Assembly: GCA_963402885.1 (NCBI GenBank)
Contig: OY727096.1
Coordinates: forward strand, 24,533,820 to 24,597,819
Length of the DNA stretch: 64,000 nt
Direction: 5' to 3'
DNA from: Antedon bifida
Lineage: Eukaryota > Echinodermata > Crinoidea > Comatulida > Antedonidae
Shown here: positions 38,501-46,954 of the stretch, in pieces
How positions within the stretch are numbered: position 1 is the first letter of the stretch
Layout of the letters: every line of letters starts with the position of its first letter
Made by a program: the position numbers and the translations under genes
The notes under the pieces: model-generated
What the model saw: only the letters and a program-made list of their open reading frames with translations
What the model was told of the DNA's origin: nothing
Database searches by the model: none

Positions 38501-39988
38501 TTGGTAACATGGTTCTCATGTCCCACATTCAATAAGTTCTCTAGAGAATGGTCCAGACAGCCATGGACACTTGGGAATGAGTAGTCCATGGTGTCTTTCT
38601 ATGCTAACTACTACAGTATATATGCTATATATAAAACTCAACTATATATCGTTAATCATACAATAATAGGGGCTAAGTCTGGGTTAGTCTATAAAATGCA
38701 GGCCAGATAGATAAAATAATGACAAAATAGGAAATAAACAAGAGTTTGTACACAGCAGTCTTGTCCATTCTTGTGTCTGCCCCAAGAGGCGGATTAAGGG
38801 GGATGCATATATATTATATTTCACCTAAAGAAGTAACAAAATACACAAACCAGACTATTATTTGTGCCTTCAGAACAATATGCACCCATATATACAATGC
38901 TGGTTCCACATCTGTCTCTGCTGAATGTATGTAACACTTAACATAATTGAATATATTTTTGTTTTACAGGAGAATGAGCAGTAGAGTCCAAATTGGCTCA
39001 CCTGTTACCATGCGATTATTACGTGTTCCTCCACCTTTAGAGAAGGAGGAGTTTCGTGAAAAACCTACCGTGGCCAAGAAGACTTTGAATTGGGAAGATG
39101 ATATGCAACTTTATTCTAAATTTCTTGACAGAAAGGTAATGTCACTAAAGCTCATTCTACACTGTCAAACCAGTTTGACAAAAAAGTGTGTGCCAAAATA
39201 TGGTAGTGACATGCTCAAATTAATATGATAGTAATATGACATCATCATATATGGGCACATCACATTTTTTTCACATAAAGTTTGATAGTGTAAACAGAGC
39301 TTAATGCAACAAATTGCTACAGTGGATGTCCTTATTTCAGCATACTTTACTTTCATTCATTTACTGCTTATTGAATGATCATTTTACCACACATTTTACA
39401 TTTTAAGAATAAAACACAGAAATGTGCATACTTAGAATGGAGCTGTCTCAAAAAACAAATGGATTTTCTCAAATTAAAAAAATTGAAACAAATTATTTTT
39501 TTAATGTTTTATAATGTTGAATTTATTTGGTTGGGTAAAATTAGTTTTCAGACTTATATAAATGAACCTTTAGCCTGTATTCATCTACTTTTGTACTTTT
39601 TGTGTTTCATTATATTACACACAATGCTGATGTGTTTGTGGAACTAAATTTAAATTGATTACAAGTTTTACTAAATAAATATGTACAAGATAATGCAACA
39701 AAAACTATAATAAATGTATTGTTTTTTTAGGAGGAACTAAAGGGTGATCATGCGACCTACATGCGACACCATCCTGAATTGAAAGCTCTACTTGCGGACT
39801 TTCTTCAATTTTTACTTCTTCGCAAACCAGAGGATATTGTAGCCTTCGCTTCTGATTACTTCTCTGCATTCTCTCCATCGACCAAAGAGGGCAACCCTTA
39901 CGCCACATCTGGCGAGGACCGTTACATTCCACGTCCGGAATCCCCCTTAAAAAAGCGTTCATCAGCATCTGGGTTCCCTTCTTCTTAG
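23560..39988 (+). CDS. CATIP: Ciliogenesis-associated TTC17-interacting protein, 394 aa
   Basis: In vertebrates CATIP binds TTC17 and supports actin polymerisation and ciliogenesis; the same role is inferred here. Coding exons: 23560-23633, 24585-24652, 26278-26463, 28381-28436, 33944-34030, 34488-34548, 35117-35220, 37589-37713, 38970-39135, 39731-39988; total 1185 bases with all joins in frame and GT-AG. Recognisable family stretches: KDCYLIHANSHGAIDNVP, TLEQQHHEYVKLEEQ, LPTTWQTYFL, GSPVTMRLL, WEDDMQLYSKFLDRKEELKG. The last exon has an RIIa/DPY30-like docking helix pair (HPELKALLADFLQFLL, about residues 322-357). Length is close to the human protein (about 390). Start chosen at the first in-frame ATG of exon 1; an untranslated exon may lie upstream. 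Intron 4 is 5.5 kb and filled with repeats. Confidence 0.93.
24019..24158. mobile_element. MITE-B copy, CATIP intron 1
   Basis: Fold-back: TTTACACTATCAAACTTTA at the left, AGATAGTGTAGACAGAAC at the right, with inner arms AAGTGTGATGTGG and GGGCACATCACACTTT. Confidence 0.7.
24376..24523. mobile_element. MITE-B copy, CATIP intron 1 (second)
   Basis: Left arm TATGTCTCAAACTTTATGTG (eroded), right arm GGTTTGATAGTGTAGACAGA then GCTTTA. Only about 220 bases from the preceding copy. Confidence 0.7.
25160..25336. mobile_element. MITE-C fragment, CATIP intron 2
   Basis: Right end preserved: GTAGTAACTGCACTAGAATA then AACATGATCCCTTA. The left part is eroded. It matches the right halves of 34770-35010 and 48293-48532. 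Other partial copies of the family lie near 24175-24290, 37985-38076 and 47767-47845. Confidence 0.55.
26011..26080. repeat. Short fold-back, MITE-F type
   Basis: CCCTATTAAGGGGACACC is mirrored by GATGTCCCCTCAATAGAGG about 40 bases on. A related, more eroded arrangement lies at 26505-26670 (GGGTGTCCCTTCAATGGAGG). Both are in CATIP introns flanking exon 3. Confidence 0.5.
27515..27714. mobile_element. MITE-D fold-back element, CATIP intron 3
   Basis: About 200 bases with arms of roughly 80 bases: left arm has TTTGCGGTACACCA and CTGTTGAGTTTCTTGACG; the right arm carries the inverses CGTCGAGAAACTCAACAG and TGGTGTACCACAAACTTT. No coding capacity. A related element with the same GTGTACC ends lies at 33640-33770. 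Confidence 0.7.
28515..28720 (+). mobile_element. tRNA-derived SINE, CATIP intron 4
   Basis: Pol III box A-like ATGTGGCGCAGTGTTTTGG and box B-like AGGTTTGAATGC, then a body with ACCAAGGTGTACAAATGGGT. The same order and body word (GGTGTACAAATGGGTA) recur at 36150-36345, so they are one family. No tRNA cloverleaf is intact. Confidence 0.65.
28827..29093. mobile_element. MITE-B copy, long variant, CATIP intron 4
   Basis: Left arm GCTCTGTCTACACTATCCAA, right arm CTGATAGTGTAGGCAGATC then TTTA. The centre is about 100 bases longer than in other copies (about 28915-28975 is extra), probably a nested insertion or an older long form. Confidence 0.65.
29100..29335 (+). other. Unexplained open stretch in CATIP intron 4
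   Basis: A plus-strand frame reads LLDVGCGCRC, then VVDFNPEQFRDEHSIIH and on to a stop at 29330. The reverse strand is also open across 29060-29389. DVGCG resembles methyltransferase motif I, but the rest does not match a family I know and there are no clear splice borders. It could be a retrocopied gene fragment, a cassette exon or chance. Confidence 0.25.
30057..30290 (-). mobile_element. LINE C-terminal remnant, CATIP intron 4
   Basis: Minus-strand frame reads FYNNLPNELRECKIENIFK then LKLKRYMLN. This is the pattern (W/Y-N-x-LP ... F-K-x-x-L-K) at the C-terminus of jockey/CR1-group reverse transcriptases. Only the last 60-70 residues remain. Confidence 0.5.
31620..32160. promoter_or_regulatory. 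CpG-bearing island inside CATIP intron 4
   Basis: Base composition changes sharply from the AT-rich surroundings: many CG pairs (for example AAGCGCTTACGATACACCG, CACCGACAACGCGTAAACCG) and a full GTGACGTCAC at about 31979. A 96-codon open frame (31775-32065) crosses it but has no recognisable product. It could be an internal promoter, an enhancer or an exon of another transcript. Confidence 0.3.
33640..33770. mobile_element. MITE-D copy, CATIP intron 4
   Basis: AGGTTTGTGGTGTACCATG at the left and GGGGTGTACTGCAAACCTGA at the right, with partial inner pairing (GATTCCAAGAAGG / CTTTTTGGAATGAG). About 130 bases, related to 27515-27714. Confidence 0.6.
34027..34140. repeat. (TCA)n microsatellite just after CATIP exon 5
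   Basis: Runs of CATCATCATCATC and TCATCATCATTATCATCAT, interrupted, starting at the donor site of the exon ending at 34030. Confidence 0.8.
34195..34296. mobile_element. MITE-E fragment, CATIP intron 5
   Basis: Right end TGCGCCCTAATGGGAACCAT then GCTTTA, with GTACGTCCTTTGCTTTGCG inside. The left arm is not clear. Compare 44931-45093. Confidence 0.5.
34770..35010. mobile_element. MITE-C copy, CATIP intron 6
   Basis: Left TTAGGGACCATGTTAAAATT, then TTACTGCAGTAACTACATT. Right half carries ATTTACTGCAGTAACTCCAG and AGAATAACTTGTATC as its inverse. About 240 bases and non-coding. The best copy for comparison is 48293-48532. Confidence 0.65.
36150..36345 (+). mobile_element. tRNA-derived SINE, CATIP intron 7
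   Basis: Box A-like TTGTGGCGCAGTGTGTTGGA and box B-like GGGAGTTCGAGACC, body CCCAGGTGTACAAATGGGTA, then an A-rich end. Same family as 28515-28720 and better preserved. Confidence 0.7.
37766..37848. mobile_element. MITE-E short copy, CATIP intron 8
   Basis: TAAAGCTTGAAAGGACAATG at the left and TGCGTCCTAGTATGAAACAA then GCTTTA at the right. Internally deleted form (83 bases) starting about 50 bases after the exon ending at 37713. Confidence 0.55.
39145..39303. mobile_element. MITE-B copy, CATIP intron 9
   Basis: Starts 10 bases after the splice donor at 39136: AAAGCTCATTCTACACTGTC. Ends TTTGATAGTGTAAACAGAGC then TTA. The inner arms are AAAAAGTGTGTGCC and GGGCACATCACATTTT. Confidence 0.7.
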
Positions 39989-39995
39989 ACCAAAA

Positions 39996-40001
39996 AATAA
40001 A
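39996..40001 (+). terminator. Polyadenylation signal of CATIP
   Basis: AATAAA eight bases after the stop codon (TAG at 39986-39988). The 3' UTR would be unusually short if this is used. Confidence 0.4.
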
Positions 40002-43000
40002 AAATATAGAATGTTATACATGTTTATGTTTTTTAATTGAAATTGCTTCTATTCTATTTGTGTTTGTTCTAATGATTTTAGAGTGCAATTAATTAATGAT
40101 TGAATATTAATTAATGATAGTCTGATATTGGTTACGAATGTTAATACATAAGTATTTATTGCATGTTAAGTATTACTGTACAGTGTCATGTTATACCCGC
40201 CTAATATCTTTCAGTATATTGTAAATTAATAGATAAACATTTAGTATTGTGTTTTGTATATACCTGTATTAAGTATATTTTTTGTTTGGTTTTTGCAGGG
40301 CCCCAATGTTCATACAGTTAGTTTACATACATACATGCATAGTTGTTTCATCATGTTTGTAGTATACAAACTGTATCTGTAGGCAAAAGTTAACTTTGCA
40401 GGTAACTGAAATAAAACCAAAACACTGGTTGAACCAACGCAATAAAAATAATTACTGTATTGTGTTAACAATAAAAATGAGAAAATTGGTGCGAGTGAAA
40501 TAAGTTGCCCCAACTTAAAGATTCAAAGTTTCCTGATAATCTCGGAAGTTTCCCAATTATTATGATGGGACAGCAACACTTTTCACTCTCAACCTTTACC
40601 ATGCTGGTACAATGGGCAGTTTTTCTCTTTAATACGATAAATATAAGTAGCACTTAAATAAGATTTTTTAATATTGGTGGAGGGACCGATTTTGTTGGTT
40701 TTCATACTTTTATTCAGTTAGTTGTGTATTGCAATAAATGTCTGATATAGCATAAGAATATAATGACAACATACATACGTTTTGTTGAATCACAACTACA
40801 TACATTAAAAACAGGCCATAAAATAATAATAATAAAAAAATAATAATAATAATAACCTAATTATTTAATCGTTTTATAGGCAAAGTTGTACAAAGTTTGT
40901 CAGGTTACAAGTCTTAGTAGACACAATGAACAAATAGATAGCATTATATATATTTACTAAAGTTAATGAAAAAACAAAGCTAAATCAAAATTGAAGCAGA
41001 TAAAGAGAAATGCCAAGCTTTTGGAAAACACTATTTCTTCAACTTCGAATGAGATGAGTATTTCACACTTGAATGTTATAATGTAGACATTAAGGACATT
41101 TTGATTTGCAATGACCTATGCATGTTGTTTCAATAGGTCGTCATTGGACCTAGAATCAACCAATTAAGCCACCAGTCCATGCCAGGAAACACGTCCCAGT
41201 GTTCCTACATGCTCACAATGAGTTTACATGTATATGGATGAAGTATATGTAACTACTGTGCTAGTTTCTCTAGGATGTCGTAAATCAAAAGCTCTTCATT
41301 GAATGCATCAGTGGAGAGAAATAAAGGAAAGTAAGAAAGAAACAGAAAGAAACAAAAGAAACAGGGAAACATTTAATAGAGGATAGGTTGATATTAGTAA
41401 AATACAATATGTGTTTGATGTACAAAATCACATTACAACATTATATATTAGTGTAGGTTCTAGACCAAAATTAGTAAAAAGATAAATATTTTGGCACATA
41501 TGGCGTTTCATACGTATAATATTTCATTTTCATAGTTTTATCAGACAAAACTCGAAAAACTGACTGGTGGACTAACATAAAAAGACAATAACTACAGACT
41601 TGGGGAAAGTCTACATATAATATATGTGTTAGTTGTTGGCTTCCATGTACAGATTAAAAATATATCAATGTAAACTATATGCAATATTCTCAACAAATTA
41701 TAAATTCTAACCCCAGAACAGCATTTATCAATCTTTTTCATAAATAAAAAATGTTTATGAGTTAATTAAAAATAATAATTTTTATGTTATGCAGTTTGTG
41801 TTGTCATCTTAGATTTTAAAATAATGGTTAATGAAAAAAAACAACTTAAAGCAAGATGTTTTTCTCCAAGATGGTAGAGAAGTCTAGATACAGTACAGTG
41901 AATCGGGTGGGGAATGAAATAATCATTTGTGTATCCTTGGTTACAATCCCTCTCCACTCTGTATACTTATTTCACTTAAGTATTTCTGATTTATGTAAAT
42001 TCTAGAGCTGTTGGTAGGTCTTCCATACTTCATAGTAATTGTTTGAACAGGTTTTTAAACTATAGTATTTCATGGTAATATGTATTCCATTAATATTTTA
42101 ATTTAATATTTATTTCACTTATGATTAAAACTGGGTATGGACAGAAGTTAATTTTTGTATAAATATATAATCTATACATTAGACAACACTACTATGTTCT
42201 TACTACGATATTTCAAAATTATTTATATTCATTTTGAATTCGGAAAATATAGTGTTAATATATATATATATATATATAAGTAACAAAATAGAAAACTATT
42301 TTAGGATATCTACAGCACCACCATAGTTGTAAAAAACAAACAGAAACAAAACTGATGATTTTTAATTCAACTTTTTGGCCATACTTCTGCCACCAATGTC
42401 CATACTGTATATTTTCCACAGTCATGTGATGTGTTTTATCATCGTAAATTTCCCAACCATTTAAAATGGGCCTACTACTCTATATAGCATCCCAAGAAAA
42501 ATATTTTTCACAAATTTCCCAAAATGCAATGCATGTGAGGGCATTCAGGATTTGTTAAAGGGGAGGAGCACTAAACATATAATGTTAATAAAAAAAAAAA
42601 TCTGATATCAAAAAATAGATCAGATATCAAAACGTAGATCAAAATTTCATTTTAGATGTTAAAAGGAGGAAGTAAGCGCCTCTAGCACGGTGATTCTCCA
42701 GCGCTCTACCCATCTGAATTTCGCATTAAACTGAATTTAATGAAAATGTAAATCTAATATGTTAACAGTCATGTTTTAGCAGTGGCCATAGTATTTGTTA
42801 ATATTCAGAGTATGTATTTGCACTGGAAATCTTATGGAAGAATACTGTGGCTAGTTAGTGGTTTATATAGCTATTTTAGACTGTTTCTGTTTGTATGAAA
42901 TTTGTACGCTTGTTAAAAGCAAATATAAATATAGAAAACATATTTATTTTGTGTTTGTTTGTCAAAAAATCTACCTAGTAGTGTAGTGTTAGAATTAATT

Positions 43001-43269
43001 AATCGCAGTTTCGTAAAGTTTACTGAAGGCATATTCGGCGTGCCATATGAGATTGAGTAACTTTTGATTGGTTACAAGTTTACTATCATCCCCTCTCGAT
43101 GCGCAATTCAAGCGGAAATTGGTCGTGTGAGACGCGTGCTGAATAGAAGTAAAAGAGTAGTAAGGCTAGGCCTAACTTTTAATTAATAATATTCTGATTT
43201 ATAGGCCTAATCATTACAAGCTTTTAAAGAATTTGAGTGTGCCATTTTCAGTTTATTGTAGGTGACGTG

Positions 43270-43665
43270 TCTCTTTATCTTATTGTGGGCCTAGGCCCCT
43301 AGTAGGGGGCCTACTAGGCCCCTACTGTAAAGTCTAAAAGAAAGCTAGCCTAGGCCTAGCCCTCTCTCTACTAGCCTCTATCTAGCTAGGCCTAGGCACC
43401 TACCTACAGGCCTAGCCAAGAGCTATGCCTGCTGGGTGGGCTTGGCAAAAATAGTCTTAGGGATCCTACCAACAGTAGCTAGGCTAGCCTAGCTAGTAGG
43501 TAGGTAACCTAGGCCTAGGCCCTTTTTATTAGCTAGCCTACAGTCCGTGTAATAGCAAATAATAGGCTAATCTCTCCAGCTAGCCTAGGCCTAGGTAGTT
43601 TTTGTATTTATTATTTGTATAATTTATTATTTTATTGGATTTTCTCTAGATAGGCCTAGGCTAGT
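43270..43665. repeat. TAGGCCTA-rich block directly 5' of the TEX12-like start
   Basis: Overlapping TAGGCCTAG, CTAGCTAGGCC and CTAGTAGGTAGGTAACC words end 9 bases before the ATG at 43674, so this is probably 5' UTR or core promoter sequence. Confidence 0.7.
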
Positions 43666-43673
43666 CTGCATCA

Positions 43674-45273
43674 ATGGAAGAAGTAAAGGAAGGTTGTAGT
43701 ATTAGTAAAAATGTGTCCACACATGGAAGAATAAGTGAAAGCCAAGATAAAAACTTTCAACTACCATTAACTCAAAAGGAAAAGGTAATTTATTTTGTTT
43801 ATGTTTTGTTTGGTATTTGGTATTTATATTTGTCCTCAAACTCAGGAAAACTCCGGTGATTGATTTCAGGAATCCTAAAATCAAAATCAAACATTCTCCT
43901 ACTCCTACCTATACTAATGGAATTTTTTTTTTTTTCAGAATTTATTTAGCCCAACCAAAGAACCATATCGAAAAATTCCAAGACAGTCAATCGACCTGAC
44001 TTTGGGTAAGAGTAGTATGCAGTTTTCTGGTGCAACACCTGAACAAGAAAAACAAACACTGCCTCATCAGATTCAGAAGTCACCAACAAAGAAGCAGCAA
44101 CCACAGTCTTGTCCAGAAAGCACTGACAATATACATAGAGGCTCGACATCTCAAAATGAATCTGTAAATGCAGTTATCAAATGTAAGTATTTTGTATTCA
44201 ATAACAAATAAAGTTATGCCCTAATAAATAAAACAGAAGACTGGTACAAGGCAAAAGAAACATTTTTTATAGACCATTCCATGAATACAAAAACAGAAAT
44301 ACAGTACATAAATAATATCCTTATAATACATGGATGAATTTAGGATTTTGAAATAGGGAGGGGAGAACTATTACAATATTCATAACAATTTTACTATCTC
44401 TGTCAAAAGCCTTCATTTAATATACCGATTTTTTTATATCATTTTTTTTTTTTTTGCATATTGTTATTATAGTGATGAATGGTGATATCAATATGACTAT
44501 TTCAGAATGGAAAAACAGGTTTATGTAAGTTTGTTTATTTTGTTATATCATTTCATATATTTAATTTATGTTTTGTTTGATGAGAAGAATAAAATAAGGA
44601 ATAATAATATAATAAACACTTACTAGTAGGATAATTATAATCATTCATAGTTTTTAACACAAAATCTGGTATAGTGCTTTTTAATGTAGGCCTATAACAT
44701 ATATTTTTTCAATACTTTCACCACTAAATATCAATATTTTTATTTTGATGCTTGAACAACCAATTTTTCCCTATGGACAAATAAAATGATTTGATTTGAT
44801 CACTTCCTAATTCATGTTTAAAATATTAATTCAGATATTAGAAGATTAAAGGTGTTCCAAATGGAAATAAAGTAGGCTTGAAAATGTATCGATATTTTGG
44901 TTGTTATGTTACGTTACGTCATGATAGCCCTTAAACTTGGTTCGCATTTAGACACAATGTAAGGATGTAAGCCGGAACATATATGCATTGACCAATAAAA
45001 AATGAAAGTTTCAATAATCCATCGCTTTGATTGGTCAATTCGCATGTGTTGCGGCTTACGTCCTTGCACTGCGTCCTAGTGGGAACCAAGCACATGACCC
45101 AAACTGAACCGAGCTTGTTTCTTTACAGTGAAAGTGAACAATATGAGACGTTCTCTTTCAAACAACTTGATGTCTTATTAGCCCAGGCTGAAACGATTGA
45201 AAAGGAGCTATTGACACAAAAAGAAGGACTTCGAAAGCGTCTTGCGGCCTTATCCAACGCCTTGAAAGTCTAG
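43674..45273 (+). CDS. TEX12: TEX12-like synaptonemal complex central element protein, 183 aa
   Basis: In mammals TEX12 forms coiled-coil assemblies with SYCE2 in the synaptonemal complex central element during meiosis; the role here is inferred. Coding exons: 43674-43784, 43939-44182, 44473-44524, 45129-45273; total 552 bases, frame intact. The last 60 residues (DINMTISEWKNRF, then FSFKQLDVLLAQAETIEKEL, then LRKRLAALSNALKV) align without gaps to the C-terminus of human TEX12 as I remember it, with matching I-N, S, L/I-D, A-x-x-I-E, E-x-L-R-x-R and N-x-L positions, and end at the same residue. The N-terminal 120 residues are polar, Ser/Gln/Lys-rich and unrelated by eye; human TEX12 is shorter (about 123 aa). 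A MITE-E copy ends about 35 bases before exon 4. Alternative: another short coiled-coil protein with a chance match. Confidence 0.7.
44931..45093. mobile_element. MITE-E copy in TEX12-like intron 3
   Basis: Left TTAAACTTGGTTCGCATTTA then AAGGATGTAAGCCG; right CGGCTTACGTCCTTGCACTG then GTGGGAACCAAG. About 160 bases, the arms roughly 40. It abuts the acceptor of exon 4 (45129). Confidence 0.7.
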
Positions 45274-46954
45274 TGTAATTTCCAATTGGTTTTACTTTTT
45301 AATAATTGGAGTACAAGAATGGATTTATTTATGTAAAGCGCAATTTATATCCAAATGGAGACACTTGTACAGTAAAATCCATGTAATTATCTCTCCTGTC
45401 CTGTTGTTATATTTATATTTCAAATTTGGTAGACATGATCACAAACTTTTTCTCCATTGCAATTATATTGACACAAGTTAACGGCTCACACAAGCATACA
45501 CACGCATATTTAACTGAAAACCATTTACTTTTTGTACAATACCACAGTAAAAAAATCCCTCAAAATATTATATACTGGAAAAGTATAAAATTAGTTATAC
45601 ATTTAAAGCCCCCTTCCCTACGTTTTTTAGATCTAATTTAAGATCACAAACTATATTTAATGTAAAAATAATACTATATGGTCCTATTACGATAACTTTT
45701 TTCGTCTTTAAACGGTTAAAAATGTGAAAAATAAGTCGATTCTAATAATTATAGCGGCCCGCTATAAATCCCAAAATGCATTGCGCGCGGATTGATATTT
45801 TTGTTTTTCACCTGTAATTCGGCCACTTTTCGATCGATCGTGAGGCCAAAACAAATGGAAGACTCCTAACTTTTCAGCGAAAATACCGGGTTTTCCCCAA
45901 TTTGTATCAACGGAGTCTGGCAAAAATAGATAGACAATTAAAGCAGCAACTATACAACGCCAGGCTAGGTATATAGCTAGCGTACGATGTTCGTACGTTA
46001 CCGATGTTTACCAGCTAGGCCTACAAAACTAAGCCTAGCTAGGCTAGGCCTAAGACCGTCCACGAGAGGTCGATCGCCGCGAGCTACTTAGGTAGTGCAT
46101 TGTTTCTCACTTTTTATCATAATTTACCATAAAACGTACATTTAAGACAAGGAATGACATGGTTTAATGTTTTTAAAGTGATATATATGTATTATTTTCC
46201 AAAAAACGTCCAAAATTGAAGGGAAGGGGTCTTTAATTATTTCGATTTGAAAGTTTTATTTTAAATTTTCATTTTATTTACAGAATTTTTTTTAAAGTAA
46301 TATAATATGTATAGAAAGTTATATAACCTTTAATTTTCAGTGCAATAGGAGAATTTACTTTGCTAATAAAATGTTAGTTTATGTATAAAGATTAAACAAT
46401 AATTACTATGAATGGAGGCAAGGTTTATTTGATTTTTGTTTATTGATACAATGTACTTTATTGATCATTTTCACATCTGTAAAAAAAGCTACCGTGTTAT
46501 GTACAATTATATTTAATATTGTTGTCATAAATAAATAATATTGACAAGTAATTTATATTTTTGCTTATTCTATCAGCAGACTCCGCTCACAACAGTAATT
46601 TAATTGATTGGTCAAGTTGGAGCCAAAATTGTACCCAGTAAGCTTCTTAGGCTGTTTTCTGCAGCCAAAAATTATTCTGGTTGGTTTAAAAAGTTACCTC
46701 TGGATTGGAAGGCAAGGATGTTAACCACCACCAAGCTACAGCTCCACAATTTAGTTTTGTACATTAATTTGATCGTAGTCAATTGTCACAAAACTGGACA
46801 CTTCTGGGCCAAACTAAAAATTCTTTTTCCTACTCAATTAGTTTTCTCAGTTCTGTATTTGGGGAGTTTTTGTAATGTACATCTCAACACTGTGACATTT
46901 TGTACTTTGATATACAGTAGGTTACTTCATATTAAAATAATTTGCACTGTAGTG
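45274..46954. other. Region between convergent TEX12-like and SNF8 genes
   Basis: 3' flanks of two convergent genes. It contains MITE-A copy 2. 46250-46600 is AT-rich without signals I recognise. The 126-codon plus-strand frame at 46604-46984 overlaps the SNF8 3' end in antisense and looks like chance. Confidence 0.5.
45607..46232 (+). mobile_element. MITE-A (piggyBac-like ends, TTAA target), copy 2
   Basis: Flanked by TTAA at 45603-45606 and 46233-46236. Ends are AGCCCCCTTCCCTA and, read inward from the right, AGACCCCTTCCCTT. It is 626 bases and non-coding. The core GGCCACTTTTCGATCGATCG and AAACAAATGGAAGACTCCTA is shared with 22452-22990. It includes TCCCAAAATGCATTGCG, similar to the ZNF143/SBS promoter motif, and a small TAGGCC-rich piece at 46010-46060. 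Confidence 0.8.

Larger units (their letters stand above)
39989..43673. other. Intergenic region between CATIP and TEX12-like gene
   Basis: AT-rich with no exon I can support. It holds a purine-rich run (41320-41370), an (AT)n tract (42258-42278), a TAGGCCTA block (43270-43665), and near 43040-43150 a CpG-bearing piece with inverted CCAAT (GATTGGTT at about 43067) that may be the promoter of the downstream gene. 40000-43000 is otherwise featureless to me. Confidence 0.5.
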
